DNA of 64,000 nt from JADMJV01 sp964649085 (lineage in GTDB: Bacteria; Vulcanimicrobiota; Xenobia; Xenobiales; JADMJV01), in assembly GCA_964649085.1 (NCBI GenBank), contig CAZYPN010000010.1:62001-126000 (forward strand). Reading direction: 5' to 3'. The translations under genes were made by a program, and so were the position numbers. The notes below the pieces were generated by a model, which was given only the letters and a program-made list of their open reading frames with translations, searched no databases and was not told the DNA's origin. Shown piece after piece: positions 31,336 through 39,723 of this stretch; the first letter of the stretch is position 1; the number at the start of each line of letters is the position of its first letter.

Positions 31336-32352
31336 ATGTGCGCTTGCAGTGCAGTCGGTGAGATCCGGCTGCCCAGGGGTTTCAAGCTCGAGCTATACGC
31401 CCGGGTGCCCGGGGCCCGTCACCTGACCTGCGCGCCTGATGGCACCCTGTTCGTGGGCACGGCCAACTCCTCGGTCTATGCCATAACCCCGCGAAGGGAA
31501 GTTCGGGAACTTGTCGGCGGCCTGAACTCGCCCAACGGTGTGGCCTTCGCCAACGGCGACCTCTACATTGGAGAAATCCACCGACTCAGTCGTATCCGCA
31601 ATGTCTTGGGCCACCTCGACGGCAAGGCCCGACTTGAAGTCCTCAACGAAAAGTTGCCCAGGGCACGCCATCACGGCCTGCGGGTGCTTCGCTTCGGTCC
31701 GGACGGTCGTCTGTACATCGGTATTGGGGCACCCTGCAATGTGGGAGAGACTCCCCTGCCCCACGCCACCCTGTCGCGGTTTAGCAGCGATTTTCATCGA
31801 GTGGAGCCTTACTGCCTGGGGGTGCGCAACACCATGGGGTTCGACTGGTCGCCAGACGACGCCACACTGTGGTTCAGCGATAACGGCCGAGACCTGCTCG
31901 GCGATGATACTCCGCCGGAAGAGCTCAACCATGCCCCCAAGTCCGGGTTGCACTTCGGCTTTCCTTATCACTTCGGCAACAACCAACCCGACCCGGAATA
32001 TGGGCCGCGCCTGCCCGGTGGCCTGCGCACAACGCCACCGAAGATATCGATGCCTGCTCATGTGGCACCCTTGGGGCTTCGCTTTTATCGGGGCCGGCAG
32101 TTCCCCGCCAGCTATCAGGGTGCCATTTTTCTGGCCAATCACGGCTCCTGGAACCGCTCTGCGCCCCTCGGTTACCGACTCGTGGTTGCCTATCCCAAGA
32201 CCGCTCGCAGCGAGGTTTTCGCCGAAGGGTGGTTGCACGGTAGCAAGGTCTCGGGCCGCCCGGTTGATGTGGAGGTGTTGCCCGACGGGTCGCTGATCGT
32301 CTCGGACGACCACGGCGGCAACCTCTACCGAATCTCTTATTCGAAACCCTGA
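31336..32352 (+). CDS. PQQ-dependent sugar dehydrogenase-like beta-propeller protein
   Basis: The protein is a six-bladed propeller of the glucose/sorbosone dehydrogenase family: repeated blades (DGTLFVGTANSSVYAI, GDLYIGEIHRLSRI), the GVRNTMGFDWSP motif with catalytic surroundings, DNGRD, and ELN. Family members oxidise sugars using PQQ, though many are of unknown substrate. The first ATG is at 31336, which yields 338 residues. A good signal peptide (IVALCLGMCACSAVG) begins just upstream, however, so the true start may be a non-canonical codon such as the ATT at 31303. It follows the molybdenum hydroxylase after a short overlap or gap. Confidence 0.8.
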   Translation: MCACSAVGEIRLPRGFKLELYARVPGARHLTCAPDGTLFVGTANSSVYAITPRREVRELVGGLNSPNGVAFANGDLYIGEIHRLSRIRNVLGHLDGKARLEVLNEKLPRARHHGLRVLRFGPDGRLYIGIGAPCNVGETPLPHATLSRFSSDFHRVEPYCLGVRNTMGFDWSPDDATLWFSDNGRDLLGDDTPPEELNHAPKSGLHFGFPYHFGNNQPDPEYGPRLPGGLRTTPPKISMPAHVAPLGLRFYRGRQFPASYQGAIFLANHGSWNRSAPLGYRLVVAYPKTARSEVFAEGWLHGSKVSGRPVDVEVLPDGSLIVSDDHGGNLYRISYSKP

Positions 32353-32392
32353 CCACTGAAGGGGCTGCTGAGAGCAAGCAGAATTGGGCTTC

Positions 32393-32905
32393 ATGCTGAA
32401 ATGGCTGCGCCCCGATCACGTGGTTCAGTTCGTCACCCAAATCGACGTTGAAGAGCTTCGCGACCGCGGAATTCGAGGTCTGTTGCTCGATTTGGACAAC
32501 ACTCTGGTAGCCTGGAACAGCCATGAACTCGAGGAGTCGGTCCATCTCTGGCTCGAGTGGGCGCAGGCCTGCGACCTGTCGCTGTGCCTGGTAAGCAACG
32601 CCAAACCAGGACGAATTCAGCGCGCCATCGATCCGCTCGAAATCCCCTTTGTCGCCCTGGCCCGCAAGCCCATGCTGAAAGGATTTCGCCGAGCGATGAA
32701 GCTGCTCGGCACCGAGCCCAAGCAAACCGCCATGATCGGCGACCAGGTATTCACCGACGTCCTGGGCGCCAATCTGCTCGGCCTGCACACCATTCTGATC
32801 GAACTTCCCCAGCTCCCCGAGCAGTGGTGGATGAAGGGCACACGCCGCCTTGAGCGCTGGGTGCTACGGCGCCAGAAAGCCGCCGCCCTAAAGGCTCTGG
32901 ATTAG
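32393..32905 (+). CDS. yqeG: YqeG-type HAD phosphatase
   Basis: This 170-residue member of the HAD superfamily class IIIA has motif I in LLLDLDNTLVAW (nucleophile Asp), motif II in LVSNAKPGR and motif III in AMIGDQVFTDVLGANLLG. YqeG in Firmicutes is a putative phosphatase near ribosome or cell-division genes; substrate unknown. I start at the ATG at 32393, matching the family N-terminus (MLKWLRPDH). It ends 18 bases into the convergent GspF/PilC gene. Confidence 0.88.
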   Translation: MLKWLRPDHVVQFVTQIDVEELRDRGIRGLLLDLDNTLVAWNSHELEESVHLWLEWAQACDLSLCLVSNAKPGRIQRAIDPLEIPFVALARKPMLKGFRRAMKLLGTEPKQTAMIGDQVFTDVLGANLLGLHTILIELPQLPEQWWMKGTRRLERWVLRRQKAAALKALD

Positions 32906-33997
32906 TTGCAGGGTGGGAAGCATGGCGCTGATGACGATAAATCCCACCACGATGCCCATCCCTCCCATCAGTAGCGGCTCGAGCATGTTGGCCATATCGG
33001 TCAGAGCCAGGTCGGCATCCTCGTCATACATGTCGGCGATGTACTTGACCATCGTGGAAAGGCTCGAAGTTTCCTCGCCAATCGTCATCAGTTGAACGGC
33101 TGACTCCGGGAATACCTCGGTGACGGCAAAGGCGTGGGCGACCGTTTCCCCTTCGACAATCGCAGCCTTGGCCAGTTGCAAGCGTTCGGTCACGTAGAGA
33201 TTGCCAGACACGCCGCCGGCCCGACTGATGGCCTGCACCAAAGTCATGCCGGAGTCGATCATCGTTGCCATCGAGTAGAGCACCCTGGCGACCGAAACCT
33301 TGCGAATGACGCCTCCGAAAATGGGCATCGTCAGGGGATACTTCCAAAGTTGACTGCGTAGACGGGGATGGGCTTCGAGAAACTCGCGAACAAAGGGGCG
33401 GAAAACCCAGACTCCGACCACCGCCAGTACGCCCAACAAGATCGAGGGAACCAGAATGGTGCGCATCGAGAGCATGATGCGGGTAGGAAGCGGAAGAGGG
33501 ATGTTCATGCTCAGGAACATCGGCTCGATCATCGGCAAAATGAAGAAGATGAAGACGCCAACGCAGAGGAAGGAGACGAACATCAAAATCAGAGGGTAGG
33601 TCAGCGTAGCGATGATGCGCTTCTGCATGCGCAACTGTTTTTCCATCAGTTCAGCCAATCGCTGCATGGCGGTACTGATTTGGCCGGAGTTCTCGCCGGT
33701 TTCCACGAGTGAAACGTAGACTTCGGAGAATACCTGCGGAAAACTCCGCATGGCGTGGGACATGCGAACTCCTCCGAAAACCTTGTCGGCCAGGCTCTCG
33801 ACGACCTTTCGCAGGTTGGGATTGACCTCGCCCTCGGCAAAGAAGGCCAGAGCGCGGGGGATAGGGATGCCGGCATCGATCATCGCGGAGAACTGTCGGG
33901 TAAAGATGGCCAGCGCTTCTGTGTTGACCTGAGGTGGACGATACTTGGGATTCAGTTCTTTAAACTGACGGACAGTCTCTTCCCAGGCCTTGGACAT
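32888..33997 (-). CDS. Type II secretion/type IV pilus inner-membrane platform protein (GspF/PilC)
   Basis: This 369-residue protein has two T2SSF domains (about 30-155 and 235-360), each with a transmembrane helix pattern and motifs such as FTRQFSAMIDAGIPIPRAL, ENSGQISTAMQRLAELMEK and YSMATMIDSGMTLVQAI. Three hydrophobic segments are visible (about 138-160, 185-205, 340-362). It anchors the assembly ATPase of a pilus or type II system. No ATPase (GspE/PilB) adjoins it, so the partners lie elsewhere; the PilX-like gene at the window start may belong to it. Confidence 0.92.
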   Translation of the reverse strand: MSKAWEETVRQFKELNPKYRPPQVNTEALAIFTRQFSAMIDAGIPIPRALAFFAEGEVNPNLRKVVESLADKVFGGVRMSHAMRSFPQVFSEVYVSLVETGENSGQISTAMQRLAELMEKQLRMQKRIIATLTYPLILMFVSFLCVGVFIFFILPMIEPMFLSMNIPLPLPTRIMLSMRTILVPSILLGVLAVVGVWVFRPFVREFLEAHPRLRSQLWKYPLTMPIFGGVIRKVSVARVLYSMATMIDSGMTLVQAISRAGGVSGNLYVTERLQLAKAAIVEGETVAHAFAVTEVFPESAVQLMTIGEETSSLSTMVKYIADMYDEDADLALTDMANMLEPLLMGGMGIVVGFIVISAMLPTLQLIQSL

Positions 33998-34062
33998 GTA
34001 ACAATGATTCGGCCTTTTTGTTAAAATCCTGGTTACATCCTACCGGGGAGACAACTTTCGAC

Positions 34063-34989
34063 TCAGGAGTGTTGCAGAGCGGGTAAGCCTTCCATCCGAC
34101 ACGCCGAAGTGCGACCATCCTGGAGCACCTCCTGGACATGGTCGCAGATCTTCTCGACCAGCCAGCTAAAATATAACCAGCTGATCACCTCGGGGCGGGC
34201 ATCGGGCACCGGGTTCATGAAGTCGATGGCATAGGGCACGCCGTCGCGTATGGCGAACTCTACGGTATTGATGTCGTACCCGAGAGCCTGATTGAGCACG
34301 AGGCAATCTCGATGGATGCGTTCCCCCAAAGAGGGCGTAAGGTGTGCGTGATCAACTTTGTAGCGGCGCGCCACCGGGTCGTAACTCGTGGGAAGCACCC
34401 ACTTGGCACCTACGACGAAGCAGCGAACATAGTGGTCGAACTCGATGAACTCCTGTAACATCATGACGTCCATCATGGACTCACTGTAGATCTGTTCGAG
34501 TTGAGCGCGAGAGTCGACCCGATAAACCTCCCGCCAACCATAACCATCATAAGGCTTTAGGATGGCAGGGAAACCGATCTCGCCGATCACCTGATCCCAG
34601 TCGGGCGAGAGCGAGGTCAGGTTGTGCAGGTCGTCGGGGCTGAGCACCCGCTCGTCGTACTCGCGACTGGGCAGAAGCACCGTCTTCGGAATACTCACCC
34701 CCAGTCGAGTGGCCAGCGAATAGTTGTAAAATTTGTCGTCAGCCAGGAACCAGAAGGGGTTGTTCATCACGTAGCACCCCTGCAAGGCGGCGGCCTTCAG
34801 GTAGGGACGATAGAACTCATAGACGTGGGAGATGCGATCGATGACGACCCGATAAGGACAGCTTTGAGCCAGTGACCAGGCCGGCACCTGGCACCACTCG
34901 GCGGCCACGCCGCGTTCGCGCAGTGCCTCCAGCAATGCTTCCGGTAGGGCTGTACGGGGAGCGAGTATCCCCACCACTGGACTGGCCAC
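34063..34989 (-). CDS. ATP-grasp ligase paired with speD
   Basis: This 308-residue protein (GTG start) has the RimK-like ATP-grasp fold: an N-terminal pre-grasp domain (1-95), then PAILKPYDGYGWREVYRV for ATP binding, MLQEFIEFDHYVRCFVVG, and the metal-binding NTVEFAIRDGVPYAIDFMNPVPDARP near the C-terminus. Such enzymes join a carboxylate to an amine or thiol with ATP hydrolysis. It lies 15 bases downstream of speD, so the two are co-transcribed. It may ligate or modify the amine product of the neighbour; this is a guess from position. Confidence 0.85.
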   Translation of the reverse strand: MASPVVGILAPRTALPEALLEALRERGVAAEWCQVPAWSLAQSCPYRVVIDRISHVYEFYRPYLKAAALQGCYVMNNPFWFLADDKFYNYSLATRLGVSIPKTVLLPSREYDERVLSPDDLHNLTSLSPDWDQVIGEIGFPAILKPYDGYGWREVYRVDSRAQLEQIYSESMMDVMMLQEFIEFDHYVRCFVVGAKWVLPTSYDPVARRYKVDHAHLTPSLGERIHRDCLVLNQALGYDINTVEFAIRDGVPYAIDFMNPVPDARPEVISWLYFSWLVEKICDHVQEVLQDGRTSACRMEGLPALQHS

Positions 34990-35003
34990 AACGCTGTCCG
35001 AAG

Positions 35004-35426
35004 TCAGGCCGTGCTGGCCGAGAGCAATTCCTGACGCTGCTCGACCACCGTCAGTCGATGACCAAAGGCTCCGGGAGAATCGGGGATCCCTCGCTCCATC
35101 ACCGTGGTATGGATACTGCCACAGTTGAACTGTTCGGCCAGATAACGACAGGCCTTCCAGGGTTGAGCGGTGTCTCCGCAGGTGTAGACATCAATGGCTG
35201 CATAGCCCAAATCGGGCCAGGTGTGAATCGCCAGGTGGGACTCTGCCAGCACCACCACGCCGCTTACGCCGGTGGGATAGAATCGGTGAAAAGCCAGTTC
35301 GCGGATCTCCGCCCGGGCCACCAGGGCCGCTTGAACCATTGCGGCCTGCACCCGTTCCAAGTCGGTAAGGACCTCCGAGTCGCAATGGGAAAGCTCGGCT
35401 ACGATATGACGACCCAGTGCCTTCAA
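35004..35426 (-). CDS. speD: S-adenosylmethionine decarboxylase-family proenzyme (SpeD-like)
   Basis: This 140-residue class 1b proenzyme has the self-cleavage site in LAESHLAIHTWP: cleavage between E62 and S63 generates the pyruvoyl cofactor, with H68 and C83 (CGD) in the catalytic positions, as in the Thermotoga maritima enzyme. The start is a TTG at 35426 with AGGAG 9 bases upstream. SAM decarboxylase normally feeds spermidine synthase, but no speE is near; instead an ATP-grasp enzyme follows. Some SpeD homologues have changed to arginine or ornithine decarboxylase, so the substrate is open. Confidence 0.9.
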   Translation of the reverse strand: MKALGRHIVAELSHCDSEVLTDLERVQAAMVQAALVARAEIRELAFHRFYPTGVSGVVVLAESHLAIHTWPDLGYAAIDVYTCGDTAQPWKACRYLAEQFNCGSIHTTVMERGIPDSPGAFGHRLTVVEQRQELLSASTA

Positions 35427-35513
35427 TTCACCAGACTCCTTTCAACTGGGGAGAACCCACCTCCAAAATTTGACATCGCTGTCAGAGTGCCGGGGGTTAA
35501 CCGACGAGTCCGG

Positions 35514-35542
35514 ATTGTAGCCTACCCCCCCCCTTTTGTAAA
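35514..35542 (-). promoter_or_regulatory. Sigma-70-type promoter of speD
   Basis: On the minus strand TTTACA (35542-35537), a 17-bp spacer and TACAAT (35519-35514) match sigma-70 consensus well. The start would lie about 80 bases before the speD start codon. A short dyad TGACA-tcgc-TGTCA at 35471-35484 lies within the leader and may be a hairpin or operator. Confidence 0.6.
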
Positions 35543-35572
35543 GCCTGCTGAGAGGGGAACAAGGCTCAGAAA

Positions 35573-36445
35573 GTGAACAGGCGTAAGGGAGGACCTTTGC
35601 AAGAGATACTGCAGCTTCTGCAGCACTTCGCCTTCAGCGATCTGCTGGACATTTTTTTGGTCTTCCTGACCCTCCGCTATCTTCTGGTATCCCTGCAGGG
35701 TACCCGCGCGCTGCAAATTCTCCAGGGCATTGGGGTCATTATCTTTCTGCTGATGGTGGCTCACCAGATGAAGCTCCAGACGCTGACCTGGTTGCTGAAC
35801 TGGTTTCTGGTATCGGTAGCTGTCGTTCTCCCCATCATTTTTCAACCCGAACTCCGGCGAGCCCTGATGCGACTGGGGCAGCAGGGCATGTTGACGAGCT
35901 CGCCGCTGGCCAAAATGGAGAAGGAAGAACTGGTGCCACTCATCGACGAACTCGCCTTTGCGGCCGTTTCCCTGGGACAGGCGCGCATGGGTGCTCTGAT
36001 TGTGCTGGAACGAGAAAGCGGCTTGAAAGAATACCTCGAGCAGGGGCATCCCATCGAAGGCATTGTATCTGCCAAGCTATTGCTGAGTATCTTCAACCCC
36101 AAAACGCCACTCCACGATGGTGCCGTGATCATTCGTGGAAACCGCATCATGGCGGCGGCCTGTATGCTCGACCTTTCGCATGACCAGGAAGCCGAGGATC
36201 GGTTTGGTACCCGCCACCGAGCAGCACTGAGCGTTTCCTCTCAGAGCGATTGCGTGGTGATTGTCGTTTCGGAAGAGTCGGGGCAGGTGCGGCTCGCGCA
36301 AGACGGTGTATTTTCCAAACCGCTTGAGGACGAAGGCGAGATCAAGAAGATGCTGGCACAGTATCTGGTGGTCTCACAGCCCCTCTCACAGCGAGCTCGA
36401 CCCATCCTGGCGCTGACCAGCAGCTTGAGGGGTCGCAAGAATTGA
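35573..36445 (+). CDS. cdaA: Diadenylate cyclase CdaA
   Basis: This 290-residue c-di-AMP synthase has three N-terminal transmembrane segments (about 20-40, 47-63, 70-90) followed by the DisA-N domain with the two catalytic motifs DGA (182-184) and GTRHR (212-216). I list the GTG start at 35573, but a TTG at 35597 with GGGAGGA just upstream is equally plausible. It is the first gene of the conserved cdaA-ybbR-glmM operon. c-di-AMP controls potassium and osmotic balance and cell-wall homeostasis. Confidence 0.96.
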   Translation: MNRRKGGPLQEILQLLQHFAFSDLLDIFLVFLTLRYLLVSLQGTRALQILQGIGVIIFLLMVAHQMKLQTLTWLLNWFLVSVAVVLPIIFQPELRRALMRLGQQGMLTSSPLAKMEKEELVPLIDELAFAAVSLGQARMGALIVLERESGLKEYLEQGHPIEGIVSAKLLLSIFNPKTPLHDGAVIIRGNRIMAAACMLDLSHDQEAEDRFGTRHRAALSVSSQSDCVVIVVSEESGQVRLAQDGVFSKPLEDEGEIKKMLAQYLVVSQPLSQRARPILALTSSLRGRKN

Positions 36446-37464
36446 AGAGCGCCAGTTTTCGTGAAATCGTAGCTTTGCTGCTGGCCGTCATCTTGTGGTT
36501 CTTTGTGCGCATCACTCGCTCGGGCATGAGTGGCGAAGTGCTGGCCCAGATGCAGATGACCGTTCCGATCCATTTGAAGGGGGTGAGCGAGCGGCTTACC
36601 GCCTATGAAATTTCTCAATCCCAGGCGGTTGTCACCGTTCAGGGAGAGGCCCAGGCGGTGGCTTCGTTGCAAGAGCGACAGGTCGACTGCTATGTCGATC
36701 TGCGTGGCGAGGAGGCCGGCAGCGTCTGGCCCAAGGTTCAGGTCATTCTGCCCGGAAAGTTCAACCTGATCTCGGTGGACCCGGAAACCATCAACATCAA
36801 GCAGGCGCCGATCAGCTCCAAGCAAGTTCCCGTCCGTGCCAGCGTGGTGGGCCCCACTGCCAAAGGGCGCAACGCCGGTGAAGTGAGCGTGTGGCCTAAG
36901 GAAGTGCGCATCAGCGGGCCGGAACCCCTGGTCAAGGAGGTTGTCGAGGTTCGCACCCGCATTCTACTGTCGGGCCAGAGTCAATCCTCGACCTTCGAGT
37001 TGCGCAATTTGACCCCGGTCAATGCCGATGGCCAACTGGTAGAGGCCCGAAACGCTGCGGTAAAGGTCATTCCCTCCACGGTTTCGGCAACAGTGCCCAT
37101 CGAAGCCGAAAGCCGTAGCGTCGGAGTGGCCATATCGCTGGAGAAAGTGCGGGTCGAAAATCCTCCAGGCTACTCCTCCATCGTCGAGGTCGACCCACCC
37201 TTTGTCACTTTAAGTATTGGCAAAGGACAGACCCCCCCCGAATCGATCACCACCCGATCCGAGGTCTTCTCTGCCTCAACCCGGGTCGAATCGCGAATGG
37301 TACCGCTGGAAATTCCCGACGGATTTGAGGTTATTGGCAGTCGTTCGGTCAAGGTTCGCATCGTTCCCACGCCGCTCAAGCAAATGCGCGCCCCCACCCC
37401 AACACCCTTGCCGGCTCCGGTGCTACCAACCAGCAGCCCCACGCCCCCGACAGGGGGCGCCTGA
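36442..37464 (+). CDS. cdaR: YbbR-domain regulator of CdaA (CdaR-like)
   Basis: This 340-residue protein starts with TTG overlapping the cdaA stop by 4 bases. One N-terminal transmembrane helix (about 8-26) is followed by about three YbbR beta-domains with repeated patterns (MTVPIHLKGV, QVPVRASVVG, RSVGVAISLEKV), and a Pro/Thr-rich tail. In Firmicutes CdaR binds and modulates CdaA at the membrane. Confidence 0.9.
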   Translation: MKSASFREIVALLLAVILWFFVRITRSGMSGEVLAQMQMTVPIHLKGVSERLTAYEISQSQAVVTVQGEAQAVASLQERQVDCYVDLRGEEAGSVWPKVQVILPGKFNLISVDPETINIKQAPISSKQVPVRASVVGPTAKGRNAGEVSVWPKEVRISGPEPLVKEVVEVRTRILLSGQSQSSTFELRNLTPVNADGQLVEARNAAVKVIPSTVSATVPIEAESRSVGVAISLEKVRVENPPGYSSIVEVDPPFVTLSIGKGQTPPESITTRSEVFSASTRVESRMVPLEIPDGFEVIGSRSVKVRIVPTPLKQMRAPTPTPLPAPVLPTSSPTPPTGGA

Positions 37465-37484
37465 TCCTCCGCGAAGGGGCGGCC

Positions 37485-38819
37485 ATGCCTCGTTATTTTG
37501 GTACGGATGGAGTGCGGGGGGTGGCCAATCAAGCCCTGACCCCGGAACTCGCGATGCGCTTAGCCCGCGCTCACGGTCGCTGGCTCTTTGAACAGTCGGG
37601 ACGCACCAAGGTCTTGATCGGCAGCGATCCCCGCCTATCCTCGCCGATGCTGGAAGCGGCCTACTCCGCCGGTTTGGCCTCAAGCGGAATCGACTCCCTG
37701 CTGGTAGGAGTGCTACCCACGCCGGGTGTGGCCAGGTTAACCCAGGTAGGGGACTTCAGCGCCGGGGTCATGATTTCGGCCAGTCACAACCCGGTTCCGG
37801 ATAACGGCATCAAACTCTTCGGCGGCGACGGGTTCAAGCTTAAAGATCCGGTGATTGAACTCCTGGAGAGCTGGATGGACCAGGACTCGGGGCCTCGACC
37901 CACGGGTAACGAGATCGGCACAATTCAACACGATTCGAGCCTGGCCGAGGCCTATCTCGACCATCTGCGCTCGCTGTGCCCCGAGGGCCTGTCAGGGCTC
38001 AAAGTGGTGATCGACTGCGGTCACGGGGCAGCCAGCACGCTGGGACCACGGCTGTTCACTGAGCTCGGGGCCGAAGTCGTGTCCCTCCACGCCATTCCCG
38101 ACGGGTCTCGAATCAACGTAAAGTGCGGTTCCACCCACCTCGAGCCTCTGGCCGCGGCCGTGCGTGAGCACGGAGCACACCTCGGGTTGGCCTTCGATGG
38201 CGATGCCGATCGCTGCCTGGGCATCGATGAACAGGGCCAGATCGTCGACGGCGATCGCATGTTGCTCCTCTTTGCACGCTGGCTCGTAGAGCATCAGGAA
38301 CTGCCGGCCGGACAGGTGGTGGCCACCGTGATGAGCAACTTCGGACTTGAACTGGCGCTTCGACAACTCGGCGTAGAACTGATCCGAGCTCAAGTGGGAG
38401 ACCGCTTTGTGCTGGAAGAGATGCAGCGCCTCCAATGTCCCCTGGGCGGAGAGCAGTCGGGGCACTTGATCTTCCTCAAGCACGGTACGACCGGAGATGG
38501 TCTGCTGTGCGGACTGCGCCTGTGCCAGGTATTGCAGCAGCGAGGTGGCCCGCTTTCCCGGCTGGTGGGAGAATTTCCGGCTCTGCCGCAAAAATTGATC
38601 AACGTGCCGGCCCGCAACAAAGACCGTTGGGACCAGGACCCGCTGATCGAATCGATGATCGCCCAAACCACCCGCAGCCTGGGTCAGCGCGGCCGGTTGC
38701 TGGTCCGGCCTTCAGGCACGGAACCCCTGCTGCGACTGATGGCCGAAGGTCCCGACGAGCAAGAGCTGGAGCGTTTGCTGGAAGAACTTCGCCAGGTGGT
38801 GGCCGAGCGCCTGAACTGA
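37485..38819 (+). CDS. glmM: Phosphoglucosamine mutase GlmM
   Basis: This full-length 444-residue protein has the hallmark N-terminus RYFGTDGVRGVAN, the active-site phosphoserine in ISASHNPVPDNG (S100), the metal-binding loop DGDADR and the C-terminal phosphate-binding motif RPSGTEPLLRL. It converts glucosamine-6-phosphate to glucosamine-1-phosphate for cell-wall synthesis. It sits in the standard operon with cdaA and ybbR; the GlmM-CdaA interaction limits c-di-AMP formation in other bacteria. Confidence 0.97.
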   Translation: MPRYFGTDGVRGVANQALTPELAMRLARAHGRWLFEQSGRTKVLIGSDPRLSSPMLEAAYSAGLASSGIDSLLVGVLPTPGVARLTQVGDFSAGVMISASHNPVPDNGIKLFGGDGFKLKDPVIELLESWMDQDSGPRPTGNEIGTIQHDSSLAEAYLDHLRSLCPEGLSGLKVVIDCGHGAASTLGPRLFTELGAEVVSLHAIPDGSRINVKCGSTHLEPLAAAVREHGAHLGLAFDGDADRCLGIDEQGQIVDGDRMLLLFARWLVEHQELPAGQVVATVMSNFGLELALRQLGVELIRAQVGDRFVLEEMQRLQCPLGGEQSGHLIFLKHGTTGDGLLCGLRLCQVLQQRGGPLSRLVGEFPALPQKLINVPARNKDRWDQDPLIESMIAQTTRSLGQRGRLLVRPSGTEPLLRLMAEGPDEQELERLLEELRQVVAERLN

Positions 38820-38823
38820 GCCC

Positions 38824-39312
38824 CTATCCGGGATCGATGCGGTGGCGAATCGCCTGCACCAGCGCGAAGAGTGCTCCGCCGAGCGCAATGGCTCCAACCG
38901 CAGCCACCACCGGCCCACCGTTACCATAACCGCCGAGGCCTCCGACGATGACCCCCATGAGCGCCATGATCGGCTGGAACTTCTGCAAATTGGCCATTTG
39001 CCGCAAACGCTCTTCGAGGCACTTGGGATGATAAATCTTGGCCAGCGGATGGTTGCTGACCGACTTGCCCTGGTGGCGCTGCAAAGAAAGGTTGCAAAGC
39101 GCGCACTTGACCACTTCTTCTCGAACGCCGCACTCGAGACAAAAGATGGGCTTGGCGGTTTTGATCTTTTCAACCCCATAGACTTCTTCGGTGGAAATGC
39201 GCTTCTGACAACGCGAGCACATCAGAGGCTTGGCCTCACGGCAGTTTTTGCAAATCCGGTCAGAGGTGGGGTCGACGGGAGAGTTGCACTTTTGACAAGG
39301 ATAAACAGGCAT
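38824..39312 (-). CDS. Double zinc-ribbon membrane protein of unknown function
   Basis: This 162-residue protein has a GGAGG site before its ATG. The N-terminal ~100 residues contain several CxxC pairs (CQKC, CKNC, CSRC, CLEC, CALC), enough for two or three zinc ribbons or LIM-like fingers. The C-terminal part has one or two hydrophobic segments (about 112-150), rich in Gly (GVIVGGLGGYGNGG). Proteins of this design are usually uncharacterised. It is convergent with glmM (5-bp gap) and 27 bp downstream of clpS. Confidence 0.8.
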   Translation of the reverse strand: MPVYPCQKCNSPVDPTSDRICKNCREAKPLMCSRCQKRISTEEVYGVEKIKTAKPIFCLECGVREEVVKCALCNLSLQRHQGKSVSNHPLAKIYHPKCLEERLRQMANLQKFQPIMALMGVIVGGLGGYGNGGPVVAAVGAIALGGALFALVQAIRHRIDPG

Positions 39313-39338
39313 CGTTCCTCCAGGCCTCCACTCGGTCC

Positions 39339-39674
39339 TTAGCTTCCCCCAACGGGCTCGATCAGCGCGCTCATCGAGCCTTTGCAGGCCGAAATTCGAG
39401 GGTCGGGCCCAAAAGCGTGGATGCGATCCCGCTCCAGTTCGGCCCGCTCCCGGTGAGTCGTGAAAACGATGACCCTACCTGTCGAATCCACCTCTCGTGC
39501 CATCGCATAAGCCGTCTCGAGCGAATGCCCAAAAAGCCGCTGGAGCATGAGAATGACGTATTCGTAAGTGTGATGGTCGTCGTCAAGCAGAACCACGTTC
39601 CAGGGAAGCAATGGCTTGGAACGCAGGTCTACCTCTTTTTCGAGTGTAGGAGAAACGATTGTTGCGGAACTCAC
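39339..39674 (-). CDS. clpS: ClpS adaptor protein
   Basis: This 111-residue ClpS has the core motif PWNVVLLDDDHHTYEYVILML, where the acidic and polar residues bind the N-degron, and the HRERAELERDRIHAFGPD segment. ClpS brings proteins with destabilising N-terminal residues to ClpA/ClpC. The N-terminal ~20 residues form the expected flexible extension. Start is a GTG. The Clp ATPase at 51210-53879 in this window is a potential partner but lacks a ClpP-docking loop, so another ClpA/C may be used. Confidence 0.93.
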   Translation of the reverse strand: MSSATIVSPTLEKEVDLRSKPLLPWNVVLLDDDHHTYEYVILMLQRLFGHSLETAYAMAREVDSTGRVIVFTTHRERAELERDRIHAFGPDPRISACKGSMSALIEPVGGS

Positions 39675-39723
39675 TTTGGGAACTTACTCCTCTGCTTCGT
39701 TCATTCCTCGCGACATCGCAAAA

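Noticed and set aside
35427..35572. c-di-AMP (ydaO-type) riboswitch in the speD-cdaA gap
   Set aside because: The gap is too short (146 bp) and contains only promoter elements and a small dyad.
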